A stretch of 64,000 nt of DNA from Amycolatopsis tolypomycina (GCF_900105945.1 NZ_FNSO01000003.1:62001-126000); one strand, 5' to 3'; numbered from the stretch's first letter, positions 50,676 to 62,679 are shown. The notes: generated by a model not told the origin, from the sequence alone. Made by a program: numbers and translations.

Positions 50676-51034
50676 CGCGTCGCCGGCTCGATGTCCATGA
50701 CGGACACCGACACCGCGTCGACGACCAGCCCGGTCTGCTCGGCCACGGACCGGCGCACCGCACGCTGGACCGCCCGGCCGACCGCGGCCACCTGGTCGTC
50801 CGCCGCCGTGACCAGGTCGATCTCGACCGTCACCCGGCCGCCGGTGGTCCGCACCCGGACGCCGTCGGCCGGCGCCGGGTCGAGCCCCTGCCAGCGCTGC
50901 CGGGCCGCGCGCGTCCACGACGTCACCAGGCCGCGCAGCCCCGGTTCGAGGCGCACCACACCCGGCGTGGTGATCGCCGCCCGCGCCGCCACACTCGCGA
51001 TCACCGGATCGGCGATGACGTGTTCGACCGTCAT
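50672..51034 (-). CDS. Asp23/Gls24 family envelope stress protein
   Basis: A 120-aa Asp23 (alkaline shock protein) homologue. VIASVAARAAITTPGVVRLEPGLRG, VRVRTTGGRVTVEIDLVTAADDQVAAVGRAVQRAVRRSVAEQTGLVVDAVSVSVMDIE shows the typical beta-alpha-beta pattern. In firmicutes the family lies under the membrane and responds to wall stress. ATG 51034 overlaps the anti-sigma stop, and its own stop overlaps the next ATG, so the cassette is translated as one unit. Confidence 0.9.
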   Translation of the reverse strand: MTVEHVIADPVIASVAARAAITTPGVVRLEPGLRGLVTSWTRAARQRWQGLDPAPADGVRVRTTGGRVTVEIDLVTAADDQVAAVGRAVQRAVRRSVAEQTGLVVDAVSVSVMDIEPATR

Positions 51035-51567
51035 TCCCCCGGCTCCTCGTAGACGTCGGCCACGAGCAGGTCGAGTTTCGCCAGCGTGACGCCCACCCGG
51101 GCCGCGGCCGCCGCGGTCACCCGCTCCCGCACCTTCGCCAGCGCTTCGCCGCCCGTCGCGTTCCGCAGGCTGACCGCGAGGGTGAGTTCGACCTCGACGC
51201 CGCCGGGGACGGTCCGCACCCGGCAGCGCCGCGCGCGGACACCGCCGACCGTGTCGGCCGCGTACCGCAGCACCGCCGCCACCGCCTGCTCGCTGACCTC
51301 GACGAACCCGGGTTCCGGGGTCGGCAGGGGCACCATCGAGCCGCGCCGCACCTCGGCGCGCACCGCCGACATGATCCGCCCGAACAGGTCCGGCGACGGC
51401 GCGTCCTCCTCGGCCACCAGCTCGGACGTGGCCGCGCGCAACGCCAGCAGGCTTTCGCGCGCGGCGGCGCAGTGCGGGCAGGTCAGCTCGTGCTCGTCGG
51501 CCACCGCGTCCAGCCGTTCCCACACCTGCTCGACGTCGCGCTCGCAGGGCAGCCCGTAGTCCGTCAT
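51031..51567 (-). CDS. Zinc-finger (ZAS) anti-sigma factor fused to Asp23 domain
   Basis: A 178-aa two-domain protein. Residues 1-45 hold the zinc anti-sigma motif HX3CX2C as His26, Cys30, Cys33 (DEHELTCPHC); residues about 88-178 form an Asp23-like domain (FVEVSEQAVAAVLRYAADTVGGVRARRCRV, VSLRNATGGEALAKVRERVTAAAAARVGVTLAKLDLLVADV). No membrane helix is present, unlike most ZAS proteins, so stress would be sensed in the cytoplasm. It is coupled by overlap to the sigma gene and to the next Asp23 gene. Confidence 0.9.
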   Translation of the reverse strand: MTDYGLPCERDVEQVWERLDAVADEHELTCPHCAAARESLLALRAATSELVAEEDAPSPDLFGRIMSAVRAEVRRGSMVPLPTPEPGFVEVSEQAVAAVLRYAADTVGGVRARRCRVRTVPGGVEVELTLAVSLRNATGGEALAKVRERVTAAAAARVGVTLAKLDLLVADVYEEPGE

Positions 51568-52115
51568 CGCCACGGCTTCATCACCTCCGCCAGCTGGGCA
51601 CGGGCGCGCGCGATCCGGCCGCGGACGGCGGTCGCGGTCACGCCGACGGTTTCGCCGATCTCTTCGTAGGACCGGCCGTGCACTTCCCGCAGCAGCCAGC
51701 ACGCTCGTTGTTCGGGAGTCAGCTGGGCCAGGGCCGCGTTCAGGGCGGCGAGCTGGCTGCTGACCTGGGCGGCCCGCTCCGGCTGCAGGTCGGTCCGCGG
51801 CGACTCGGCCGTGTCGAGGTCGACGTCGGCCTGCGGCTTGCGCATGCGGATCGCGTTGAGACAGCGGTTCGTGGTGGCCCGGTAGAGCCAGCCGACGAAC
51901 GCGGCGTCCTCGCTGAGCTGGCCCAGCTTGCGCCAGGCGTTGAGGAACACCTCCTGCACGACGTCCTCGGCGTCGCCGCGGTGGTGCAGCATCTTGACGG
52001 CGAGCCGGAACATCGGGCCCTGGTAGCGCAGCACGAGCTGCTCGTAGGCCCGGACGTCCCCATCCCGGGCGCGGCCGACGAGGGTGACGTCGTCGAGCGG
52101 CGTGGTCGTCGTCAC
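51564..52115 (-). CDS. ECF RNA polymerase sigma factor
   Basis: A 183-aa group 4 sigma factor. Region 2 (about 28-65) reads YQGPMFRLAVKMLHHRGDAEDVVQEVFLNAWRKL, and region 4 (about 131-176) LTPEQRACWLLREVHGRSYEEIGETVGVTATAVRGRIARARAQL. Its gene begins a four-gene operon in which the next protein carries its probable inhibitor. ATG 52115 follows GAGGAGG. The operon is likely to be self-activated, although I could not define a promoter motif with confidence. Confidence 0.92.
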   Translation of the reverse strand: MTTTTPLDDVTLVGRARDGDVRAYEQLVLRYQGPMFRLAVKMLHHRGDAEDVVQEVFLNAWRKLGQLSEDAAFVGWLYRATTNRCLNAIRMRKPQADVDLDTAESPRTDLQPERAAQVSSQLAALNAALAQLTPEQRACWLLREVHGRSYEEIGETVGVTATAVRGRIARARAQLAEVMKPWR

Positions 52116-52183
52116 GGCACCTCCTCACGGGGAGGACACCGGCGGGCGGAAAACGTCACGCGGTGATTGTCGGTGACGGTCGT

Positions 52184-52215
52184 CACCGGGGCGAATCCAC
52201 GGATCCGCCCCGGTG
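52184..52215 (-). terminator. Hairpin downstream of pyrE
   Basis: CACCGGGGCG and CGCCCCGGTG, ten-base perfect arms, 12-base loop that can extend the stem (ATCC/GGAT). It lies just after the pyrE stop and before the sigma-factor promoter. Confidence 0.65.
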
Positions 52216-52220
52216 TTCGA

Positions 52221-52784
52221 TCAGTCCAGGCCGAGGTCGTCCTTGCCGAGGACGTACCGGTACTCCAGGCCTTCCTTCTCGATGGCCTCACGCGCCCCGG
52301 TGTCGCGGTCGACGACCGTCACGACGCCGACGACGTTCGCGCCCGCCTCGCGCAGGGCCTCGACCGCCGTCAGGACGCTGCCACCGGTCGTGGAGGTGTC
52401 CTCGACCGCCAGCACGCGCTGCCCGCGGACCTCCATGCCCTCGATGCGCCGCTGCATGCCGTGTTCCTTGACCGACTTGCGGACGACGAACGCGTCGAGC
52501 ACGACGCCGTCGTTCGCCGCCGAGTGCAGCATCGCCAGCGCGACCGGGTCGGCGCCGAGCGTCAGGCCGCCGGCCGCCACGTAGTCCCAGTCCGCGGTGA
52601 GCTGACGCAGGAGCTTGCCGATCAGCGGCGCGGCCGCGTGGTGCAGCGTCGCCCGCCGGAGGTCGATGTAGTAGTCGGCTTCCTTGCCGGACGCCAGTGT
52701 CACTTTTCCGTGTACCACGGAAAGATCGGTGACCAGCCTGGCCAGTTCGAGTTTCGCCGCTTGATCCAACCCGGGGTTCGCCAC
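52221..52784 (-). CDS. pyrE: Orotate phosphoribosyltransferase
   Basis: Transfers ribose 5-phosphate from PRPP to orotate, giving orotidine monophosphate in pyrimidine synthesis; cytoplasmic homodimer. The 187-aa product has the PRPP loop VLAVEDTSTTGGSVLTAVEAL, LASGKEADYYIDLRRATLH for orotate binding, and VAAGGLTLGADPVA. GTG or ATG near 52784 gives MANPGLDQAAKLELARLV. It matches Rv0382c and is part of the conserved backbone. Confidence 0.95.
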   Translation of the reverse strand: MANPGLDQAAKLELARLVTDLSVVHGKVTLASGKEADYYIDLRRATLHHAAAPLIGKLLRQLTADWDYVAAGGLTLGADPVALAMLHSAANDGVVLDAFVVRKSVKEHGMQRRIEGMEVRGQRVLAVEDTSTTGGSVLTAVEALREAGANVVGVVTVVDRDTGAREAIEKEGLEYRYVLGKDDLGLD

Positions 52785-52811
52785 GGCCGAGAGTCTTACA
52801 CACGGCCGGGT

Positions 52812-55260
52812 TCACTCACCGATGGATGTGGCGTCGACCGCACGCCCGCGCGTGGCGGCCCAGGCCGGGACCAGGATCGCCCCGAGCGAGAGCACCACGG
52901 CGATCGCGAGGACGGCCAGGTAGATCGTCACCGGGCCCGACGGCAGCAGCGAACCGGTCACCACGAGGCAGAACGGCACGATCGCGCCCGCCGCCACCAG
53001 CGTCCCGAGCAGCACCGCGATGGTCGCGATCAGGCCGCCTTCGACACCGGCCATCCGCAGCACCTGGCCGCGGGTGAAGCCGCTCAGCCGCTGCACCCCG
53101 AACTCGCGGCGCCGCCGCACGGTCGCCGTCACCAGCGTGTTCACCACGGAGATCACCGTGTACGCGATGATCATCCCGACGAGCAGGTAGTTGACCCAGG
53201 CGCCGACCTCGTTGCCCTTCGCGTGCGCCGCGAGCAGCGTGCCGCGGTCGCCGACGAACACCGGCAGCCCGGCGGTCGCCTCGCGCAGGCGCGCGGTCAG
53301 CGTCGCAGTGTCGACGCCGGGAGCGGCGCGGACCAGCAGCTGCGGCGCCAGCCCGAGGGTCGTGTGCGGGGCCAGCAGCCCGGCGGGCAGCACGAGCTTT
53401 TCGAACCCGGGACGCTGGTCGACGACCGCGGTGACCCGCACGTCCACCGGCGTGCCGTCGCCGAGCCGCAGCGACAGCGTGTCGCCGACGCGGTGGCCGA
53501 GCGTCGACGGCACCTCGACGGTGTTCCCGGTCAGCTCGCTGACGCCCAGCGCGGGCCGGCCGTCGTCGTTCTGGCCCGAGTCGAACGGCCGCTCGACGAA
53601 CACCGTGCTCGTGACGTACTCCGACGCACTCGCGACGCCCGGGGTGGCGCGCACCCGCCCCAGCACCGCCGGGTCGAGCCCGGCGGGCGAGCCGACGACG
53701 GCGTCCGCGCGCAGGTCCTCGGTGTAGGCCTGGTTCGAGACGGCTTCCTGGGTGGTCTGCAGGTAGATGTTGGCGGTCGCGATGCCGACCGCGAGCATGA
53801 TCGGCGTGACCGCGCCGGCCGCCCGCACCGCGCCGACGCGGGTGTTGCGCAGCGCGACCCGGCCGTTGACGCCGCTGAGCGCGTGCACCGGCCAGGTCAG
53901 CAGGGTGGCCACCAGCTTCGTCACGCCGGGGCTGATCGCCGCGAGCCCGAACGCCCACAGCATCACCGCCGGGCCGGCCGTGCTGGCCGCGACCGGGCCG
54001 GTCATCACGGCGACCGTGACGATGCCGAGCGCCGTCCCGCCACCGAAGCACAGGATCGCGGTGATCAGCCGGATCGGCGTCAGCCAGCGCCGCTCGACGG
54101 CGGCTTCGGCGAGCGCCTCGGTCGGGCGGATCCGCGAAGCACGCCGTCCGGCCACGAAGGACGCGCCCACCACGGCCAGCAGCGACGCGCCCGCGGCGAC
54201 CACGGCCGGGATCCAGCCCTGCGCGAACCGCAGCACGTCGGGAACGACCTGGTGGTCCACGAGCTGGTCGAACAGCCACTCCCCGAGCACCGGGCCGAGC
54301 GCCACGGCCGCACCGACCGCGAGCAGCCCGACGACGAGCGCCTCGCCGAGCACCATCCGCCTGCAGCTGGCGCGGAGTCGTGCCGACCGCGCGCAACAGG
54401 GCCAGCTCACGCTGGCGCTGCTGCGTCGACAGCGTCAGCGTGCCGGCCACGACGAACACCATGACCATCGCCGAGAGCCCGCCCGACACGGCGGCCAGCA
54501 CGATCAGGTTCTCGCCGCTCTTGCCCGTCTCGGGGAACTCGAACGCCCCGCGCTCGGCACCGGTCGCCACGACTCCGGCGTCCCCGACGGCCGCGGTCAC
54601 GGCGGCGACGTCACCGCCGAAGACGCCGATGGTGTCGAAGCGGCCCGGGTGCCCGGACAGCCGTTCGGCGTCCGAAGCCGCGAAGAACACGGCCGCGTCC
54701 CGCATGGCGTGCGGTGCCTGGGCGATCCCGGCGATCCGGAACGGGCCGACGCTGCCGTGCGCGGCGACCGGCAGCGTGTCCCCGACGGCGAGCCCGAGCC
54801 CGGCGTCGACCACGACTTCGCCCGGCTTCGGGGCGGCGCCCTGCAGCGCATACGGCGTCAGGACGGCGGAATCCCACGCGTGCCCGAGGGCGCTCGTCTT
54901 CCCGAGCTGCACGGGGAAGCTGACCTCGCCGACGACGTCCGTGACGCCCGGAACCGCCCGCAGGCGATCGGCCAGTGCCGCGTCGAGCCGGACGCGCTCG
55001 GGCAGGGTCGCGTTCTCGAACTTGCGCTTGTCGCCGGCCTCGAGGGTCGCCGGGTCCTTCTTCGGCAGCATGAGCGCCTGCTGCCCGCCGACGACGATCG
55101 GCGCCGCGGCCAGCCGCTGCACCGGCGTCTCGGACCGGATGCCGGTCTCCATCAGGCCACCGCACGCCGAAACGACCAGCGCGCCGAAGAACACGGCGAC
55201 GAACGTCGCCAGGAACCCGCCCTTGCGCAGGCGGAGGGTCCGCAGAGCGAGCTTGAACAT
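52812..55260 (-). pseudogene. FtsX/MacB-like ABC transporter permease with frameshift
   Basis: An exporter-type permease with two FtsX repeats. The first half is read from ATG 55260 ([35 protein letters not shown]) to about 54366 and the second half, from RRMVLGEALVVGLLAVG, in another frame to 52812. The whole span is 3n+1 bases, so one extra base lies near 54360-54366 (around CTGCAG); corrected, it would be 815 aa, normal for the family. As it stands the protein is split after the first FtsX domain. It is coupled to the ATPase gene upstream (TGATG overlap). It may be a true pseudogene or a sequence error. Confidence 0.85.
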
Positions 55261-55997
55261 CAGGCCGCCACCCGGCCCCACGCGCCGAGGTGGGTCATCC
55301 GCTCGGCGACGGCTTCGGCGGTCGGCCGGTCCAGCCGCCCGGCGATCCGGCCGTCGGCGAGGAAGACGACCTGGTCGGCGTAGGACGCGGCGACCGGGTC
55401 GTGCGTCACCATGATGATCGTCTGGCCGGACGCCCGGACGGAGTCGCGCAGCAGGCCGAGCACCTCGGCGGCGGTGCGCGTGTCGAGGGCGCCGGTCGGC
55501 TCGTCGGCGAACAGCACGGCCGGGTCGGTGACCAGGGCGCGCGCGATCGCGACGCGCTGCTGCTGCCCGCCGGACAGCTGCCCGGGCAGGTGCTTGCGGC
55601 GCCCGTCGAGCCCGACGTGGGCGAGGATCCGCGCCACCAGCCGCTTGTCCGGGCGCTTGCCCGCCAGCTGCAGCGGCAGCACGACGTTCTGCTCGACCGT
55701 CAGCGCCGGGAGCAGGTTGAACGCCTGGAAGACGAAGCCGACGCGGTCGCGCCGCAGCTTCGTCAGGTACGTCTCGTTCTTGCCGTCGAGGTCCTGGCCG
55801 TCGAGCACCACCCGGCCCGACGTGGGCCGGTCGAGGCCGGCCGCGCAGTGCAGGAACGTGCTCTTGCCCGAGCCGGACGGGCCCATCACCGCGGTGAACC
55901 CGCCGCGCGGGAAGGAGATCGAGACCCCGTCCAGCGCCGCCACACCGCCGCCGTACTCCTTGCGCACAGCCTCGAGCCGAACTGCCTCAGTCATCAT
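55260..55997 (-). CDS. ABC transporter ATP-binding protein (MacB/LolD type)
   Basis: A 245-aa ATPase of the type that drives FtsX-like permeases for lipids, peptides or antibiotics. Walker [17 protein letters not shown], signature [15 protein letters not shown], and Walker [14 protein letters not shown] are intact. The start is ATG 55997 or 55994 ([11 protein letters not shown]). Its partner permease is frameshifted, so the pair may no longer work. Confidence 0.93.
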   Translation of the reverse strand: MMTEAVRLEAVRKEYGGGVAALDGVSISFPRGGFTAVMGPSGSGKSTFLHCAAGLDRPTSGRVVLDGQDLDGKNETYLTKLRRDRVGFVFQAFNLLPALTVEQNVVLPLQLAGKRPDKRLVARILAHVGLDGRRKHLPGQLSGGQQQRVAIARALVTDPAVLFADEPTGALDTRTAAEVLGLLRDSVRASGQTIIMVTHDPVAASYADQVVFLADGRIAGRLDRPTAEAVAERMTHLGAWGRVAA

Positions 55998-56074
55998 GCG
56001 GAAAACGCTATTGAGCCGGCCCCCGGACCACCCTGGTGCGCGCGTGCGTCTTCCCGGTGGGGACAGCCCTACCG

Positions 56075-56098
56075 GGGCACTTTTACGTGAAAGTGCCC
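56075..56098. repeat. 24-bp palindrome, GGCACTTTCAC family copy 4
   Basis: GGGCACTTTTAC followed by GTGAAAGTGCCC, one mismatch, between the ABC gene start (55997) and the end of the SDR gene (56102). It may end the SDR transcript. Confidence 0.78.
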
Positions 56099-56101
56099 TA
56101 C

Positions 56102-56869
56102 TCAGGTGCGGCCCTTGCCGCCGAAACCGCCGCTGACCCGGCGCAGCACCGCGCGCGGCAGCAGGCCGCCGAGCGCGACGATCGCCTTGTACTGCAGGCT
56201 CGGCACCGAGATCACCTTGCCGCGGCGCAGGTCCGCGAGCGCCTCGTTGACCACCTGTTCGACACCCAACCAGGCGATTTTCGGGCCCGGTTTGCCGATG
56301 CCGGCCCGTTCGTGGAACTCGGTCGCCGTGAACCCGGGGCAGAGCGCCATCATCCGGACGCCCTTCGGCAGCGACGCGGCAATGCCTTCGGTGAACGACG
56401 TGACCCAGTTCTTGCTGGCCGTGTACGTCGAGCCGCGGCCGCTGAAGAAGCCCGCCACGCTGCTGACCTGGATGATTTCGCCGTGCCCGCGCTCGATCAT
56501 GCCGGGCAGCACGGCGCGGGTGAGCCGCAGGACGGCGGTGACGTTGACGTCGAGCTGGCGCTGCAGCGCGTCCGGCGGAATGGTCCAGAAGTCGCCGTTC
56601 AGGCCGAAGCCGGCGTTGTTGACCAGCAGGTCGACCGGCGCGGCCGCGAGCCGCTCCTCGACCGCCGTCCGTCCGTCTACTTCGGACAGATCGGCGGGGA
56701 GCACTTCGACGGCGACACCGTGCTTTTCCCGCAGCTCAGCGGCGTAGGCCTCCAGCCGGGCGGCGTCGCGAGCGACGAGCACGAGGTCGTACTTCTCGGC
56801 GGCGAGCGTGCGTGCGAACTGCGCGCCGATGCCCGCGGTGGCCCCGGTGATGAGAGCGGTGGTGTTCAT
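56102..56869 (-). CDS. SDR family oxidoreductase
   Basis: A 255-aa short-chain dehydrogenase. Motifs: [19 protein letters not shown] (cofactor), [15 protein letters not shown], and [26 protein letters not shown] Ser/Tyr/Lys (here [19 protein letters not shown]). The pattern, with [10 protein letters not shown] and a basic C-terminus, resembles DltE/YqjQ-like SDRs that act on lipids. ATG 56869 (MNTTALITG) is chosen. It is divergent from the secreted protein at 56940. Confidence 0.92.
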   Translation of the reverse strand: MNTTALITGATAGIGAQFARTLAAEKYDLVLVARDAARLEAYAAELREKHGVAVEVLPADLSEVDGRTAVEERLAAAPVDLLVNNAGFGLNGDFWTIPPDALQRQLDVNVTAVLRLTRAVLPGMIERGHGEIIQVSSVAGFFSGRGSTYTASKNWVTSFTEGIAASLPKGVRMMALCPGFTATEFHERAGIGKPGPKIAWLGVEQVVNEALADLRRGKVISVPSLQYKAIVALGGLLPRAVLRRVSGGFGGKGRT

Positions 56870-56939
56870 GTGAGTGAACCATACCCGCAGGTCAGGCCCG
56901 GACATGCGCAGCGATTCACCGGGAAGTATCGTCCGGCGC

Positions 56940-57869
56940 ATGGGTAAGCACAGCAGGCGCAAAAGCGGCTATCTGCCCAAGGTCGCCGCGGGCGCGGCGC
57001 CCGTCGCGCTGCTCTTCGCCACCCCCGCCGCCGCGCTGGCGAGCCCGGCCGAGCTGACCCTGCCGCTCGACCACCGCGACGACAGCACGTTCCGGCGCGA
57101 CGTCTCCACCGCGGGTGCCGACGGCTCATCGGTGGTGCGCGAGACCGTGACGGCGACCCGCCACGACTTCCTCGCGAAGGAGGTCGCCGGCGCGGTCCTC
57201 ACCACCGAACTCGACGAGTCCGCGACCACCCGCCGTGACGAACGGCAGTCGGAGACGTCGGCGGCGGCGCAGGAAGTCGATTCGCTCGCCCGTGCCGGAC
57301 GGCACACCCTGCGCCTCGGCGACGTCCGCGCGGTCACCGCGAACAACCAGCGGCTCGGCCAGGGCGCGTCCCGGAACCTGTCGCTGTCCCCCCTCGGCGG
57401 TGACGCCGGGCGCCGGATCGGCCTCGGCGAAGGCACGAGCCACGGCGTCTGGCTCGCCGACGGGGTCGACGTGCTGAGCCAGAACGCGGAGCAGCTCGAC
57501 ACCGGCCTGCACGGCAGCTTCACCGGCGATCTCCAAGGCGCGCTGTCGGCCCGCCGGTCCTCCGGCCAGGCGGTCGACCTCGGCAGGCTCGGCGCGCTCG
57601 GGACGACGTCCGAGCAGCACGCGACCGGCCAGATCACCGGCGTCCTGGACATCGGCCAATCGCACGAGGCGGGCGGCCAGCTCGGCCCGGCCTGGGGCTT
57701 CGTGCAGACGAGCGAGTCACTGGGCCCGGCCGGCCCGGCGGGGTCGATCCGCGGCGACCTGGGCGTGGACCACGTGGTCCACGCCGAAGGCGGCACGACG
57801 TCGGTGCGTGGCACCCTCGACCGGTCGGGCTCGATCGGCGTCCTCGACCAGCGGCTGCTCGGCTTCTAG
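56940..57869 (+). CDS. Secreted protein of unknown function
   Basis: A 309-aa protein, not recognised. Residues 1-34 are an export signal with basic start ([14 protein letters not shown]) and an Ala-rich core ending AAALASP. The mature part is Gly-, Asp- and Arg-rich and shows loose repeats of short strands ([50 protein letters not shown]), perhaps a beta-solenoid-like or wall-exposed protein. ATG 56940 is the natural start. The stop overlaps that of the Rv0383c-like gene by 4 bp. Confidence 0.78.
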   Translation: MGKHSRRKSGYLPKVAAGAAPVALLFATPAAALASPAELTLPLDHRDDSTFRRDVSTAGADGSSVVRETVTATRHDFLAKEVAGAVLTTELDESATTRRDERQSETSAAAQEVDSLARAGRHTLRLGDVRAVTANNQRLGQGASRNLSLSPLGGDAGRRIGLGEGTSHGVWLADGVDVLSQNAEQLDTGLHGSFTGDLQGALSARRSSGQAVDLGRLGALGTTSEQHATGQITGVLDIGQSHEAGGQLGPAWGFVQTSESLGPAGPAGSIRGDLGVDHVVHAEGGTTSVRGTLDRSGSIGVLDQRLLGF

Positions 57870-58630
57870 CTCTCGCTCGGCTTGGGCTCGGCGTCCGCGG
57901 ACGGCGGCACCGGCGTCCCGGCCGCCGGGGTGACCGGGGCCTTGGCCTCCGACGGGACCGGGGCGCTCGCCTGGTGGCGGCCCGCGTCGTAGTCCTCGTC
58001 GAACGGGTCGACGATGTCCGCGATCTCGCCCAGGTCGCGCAGCAGGCGCTCGAGCCGGGACGGCCCGGCCGTCGGGACCACGCTGGCCAGCACCCACTCG
58101 TTCTCCAGCCAGGCCACGCCGACGTCGCCGCCGAGCTGGTCCGCCGCGTCCACGAGCTCCTGGGTGATCACCACGCGGGCGCCGTCGGCGTCGTCGGCGA
58201 ACGCGTACCGCGCGCCGATCGGGCCGAGCATCTCCGGCATGTCCGCGCGCTGGAACGGGACGCTGGACAGCCACATCTCGATCGGGATGCGGTGCTTCTT
58301 GTTGCAGCGCACGGCGACCACGACCGCCGGGATCTGGCCCTCGGACTCGATGTCGAAGATGAACACCGGGCGGCGGCCGTCGGAGGTGAAGGTGGACCCC
58401 GCGACGACGTTCACCGCGGCGTCCGCGCCGAAGTAGCCGATCGCGCCGCCGGACCACTGCTGCGGCAGGCGCTCGTCCTCCTCGACGAACTGCCAGCCGC
58501 GCAACTGTGCCCAGCGCATTCGCTCGCGGTTGCGCGAGCCCTCCTTCGCCCGGTCGGCCGCGAGCAACCCCAGCCCCGCCACCAGGGCGACGGCCGCGAT
58601 GACGAACCAGATCCACGCCGGAATACCCAC
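57866..58630 (-). CDS. Membrane-anchored conserved protein, Rv0383c-like
   Basis: A 254-aa protein with one N-terminal membrane helix (IPAWIWFVIAAVALVAGLGLLA), a soluble domain (about 35-200; RMRWAQLRGWQFVEEDERLPQQW, VFIFDIESEGQIPAVVVAVRC) and a Pro/Ala-rich disordered tail. It sits between pyrE and clpB exactly as Rv0383c does in M. tuberculosis from memory, and is of unknown function. GTG 58630 (MGIPAW) is the start. Confidence 0.85.
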   Translation of the reverse strand: MGIPAWIWFVIAAVALVAGLGLLAADRAKEGSRNRERMRWAQLRGWQFVEEDERLPQQWSGGAIGYFGADAAVNVVAGSTFTSDGRRPVFIFDIESEGQIPAVVVAVRCNKKHRIPIEMWLSSVPFQRADMPEMLGPIGARYAFADDADGARVVITQELVDAADQLGGDVGVAWLENEWVLASVVPTAGPSRLERLLRDLGEIADIVDPFDEDYDAGRHQASAPVPSEAKAPVTPAAGTPVPPSADAEPKPSES

Positions 58631-58748
58631 GTCGGCCAGGGTATCGCCTCCTCAGGCCGGAGGGATGATCGCCGGTACCCGTGTCGCCCGGCCCGTTCGG
58701 AGCATTTTCGCCCGGCCGGGGTCGACAAATCGCCACTTTGGACGGTGT

Positions 58749-58790
58749 CGTGAGTGGTAAGGCGGGTTCCAACCCGCCTTACCACTCACG
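58749..58790. terminator. Bidirectional hairpin, copy 2 of repeated element
   Basis: Two perfect 20-base arms (core GGTAAGGCGGGTT / AACCCGCCTTACC) with a two-base loop, 5 bp beyond the clpB stop. It is nearly identical to the hairpin at 14704-14745. Confidence 0.85.
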
Positions 58791-58795
58791 AGGGG

Positions 58796-61393
<2,598 letters not shown>

Positions 61394-61475
61394 CCCTCAC
61401 CTCATGCTCGGTACTGCGAGAAAGTCCTGGTGACAGGCCTGACCGTGACCCGTCACCCTCTCTAACGCACGGAAA

Positions 61476-61496
61476 CTTGAGTCTGTTCCGCTCAAC
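61476..61496. promoter_or_regulatory. HAIR-like HspR operator upstream of clpB
   Basis: CTTGAGT-N7-GCTCAAC fits the HAIR consensus CTTGAGT-N7-ACTCAAG at all but the outermost and innermost positions of the second arm. It lies 83 bp upstream of the clpB ATG, at the 3' end of the MFS gene. Confidence 0.8.
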
Positions 61497-62679
61497 TTCT
61501 TCCGGGTGCCACCGCGCTCGCCGGCAACCGCGAGCCGAGCGCACCGAGCCCGGCCACGGCGACGCCGGCGCACGCCCCGACCAGCACCCAGGGTAACCAG
61601 TCGGCGACCGAGAACAAGGCCACCACGGCCGGCGCGATCACCTGCGCCACGGTGAACGCGTACTGGTACGCAGCGAGATAACGGCCGCGGGCCACCGGAG
61701 GTGCCGCGGCCTCGGCGAGCGCCCCCGATCGCGGCCCGAAGACCAGGTCGCCCGCGGCGAAGATCAGCGTCGACACCAGCAGGTACCCCACCTGCCAGCC
61801 GTCGGGCACGACCAGCACGCCCAGGCTGACCAGGCACCACGCGGCGAACAACGCCGAGCCGAGGCGCATCGCCGCGATCCGCGTCAGCCGGGCGGTGAGC
61901 CGCAGCGCGAGCGTGCCGCCGACGCTGGTCAGCAGGGTCAGCAGCGCGAGGATCGCGCCCGGCAGCCACGCCGGGCCGTGGAGCCGGTCGAGCACGAACA
62001 CCGGCGTGCCGATCAGGAAGAAGTCCAGCGAGAGCCCGAAGAGCCCGCTGAACAGGATCAGGGCGAGGTACGGCCGGTCGCGCAGCACCCGCACCGACGG
62101 CTCGCGGGCGGGCCGGCGCGGCCGGGTGAGCCGGACGAAGAAGGCGAGGATCGTCGCGGCGGCGAAGAACGTCACGACGTCCACGATCAGCGCGACGCGG
62201 TAGCCGTCGTCGCCGAGCCACGTCAGCAGCGCGCCCGCCGCCAGACCGCCGAGGCCGAAGCAGGCGGCCCGCACCATCCCCACCTCGGCGAACGGCCGGT
62301 CCTTCGGGCCTTCCCCCGCGACGTCGGCGATGAGCGCGAACAGGGAGCTGTAGAACAGCTGCTGCCCGGCGGACAGCAGGACGGCGGCGACCACCACCGG
62401 ACCGGCGCCGTCGGCGACCAGGTACGCACCCGCGCCGGCCGCCTGGAGCAGCTGGGCACTGACCACCACCGCGCGTGGCCCGACGCGGTCGACCAGCCGG
62501 CCGGCGAGCAGCGGCACGACGAGCGCGCCGACGGCACCCAGCGTTACGGCGGTGCCTGCCATGGCCAGCGGCACGCCGACCACCTGCGTCACGTAGACCA
62601 GCGCCAGCGGGAGGAACAGCCCAGAGCCGAAGTTGTCGATTCCCATCGCGCACAGCAATGCGACCCGGTCACGCGTCAC
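61492..62679 (-). CDS. MFS transporter
   Basis: A 395-aa 12-segment permease. The N-terminus CAMGIDNFGSGLFLPLALVYVTQV and GRLVDRVGPRAVVVSAQLLQAAG (loop 2-3 motif) are typical of MFS_1 drug exporters, without similarity to a named pump. GTG 62679 is the start. Its 3' end overlaps the clpB operator region. Two genes to its right is a MarR regulator in the same orientation, which may control it. Confidence 0.88.
   Translation of the reverse strand: MTRDRVALLCAMGIDNFGSGLFLPLALVYVTQVVGVPLAMAGTAVTLGAVGALVVPLLAGRLVDRVGPRAVVVSAQLLQAAGAGAYLVADGAGPVVVAAVLLSAGQQLFYSSLFALIADVAGEGPKDRPFAEVGMVRAACFGLGGLAAGALLTWLGDDGYRVALIVDVVTFFAAATILAFFVRLTRPRRPAREPSVRVLRDRPYLALILFSGLFGLSLDFFLIGTPVFVLDRLHGPAWLPGAILALLTLLTSVGGTLALRLTARLTRIAAMRLGSALFAAWCLVSLGVLVVPDGWQVGYLLVSTLIFAAGDLVFGPRSGALAEAAAPPVARGRYLAAYQYAFTVAQVIAPAVVALFSVADWLPWVLVGACAGVAVAGLGALGSRLPASAVAPGRS

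Noticed and set aside
52816..54360. Continuation of the first permease frame beyond the frameshift
   Set aside because: The continuation is repetitive Arg/Gly/Pro-rich sequence, while the other frame holds the second FtsX domain.
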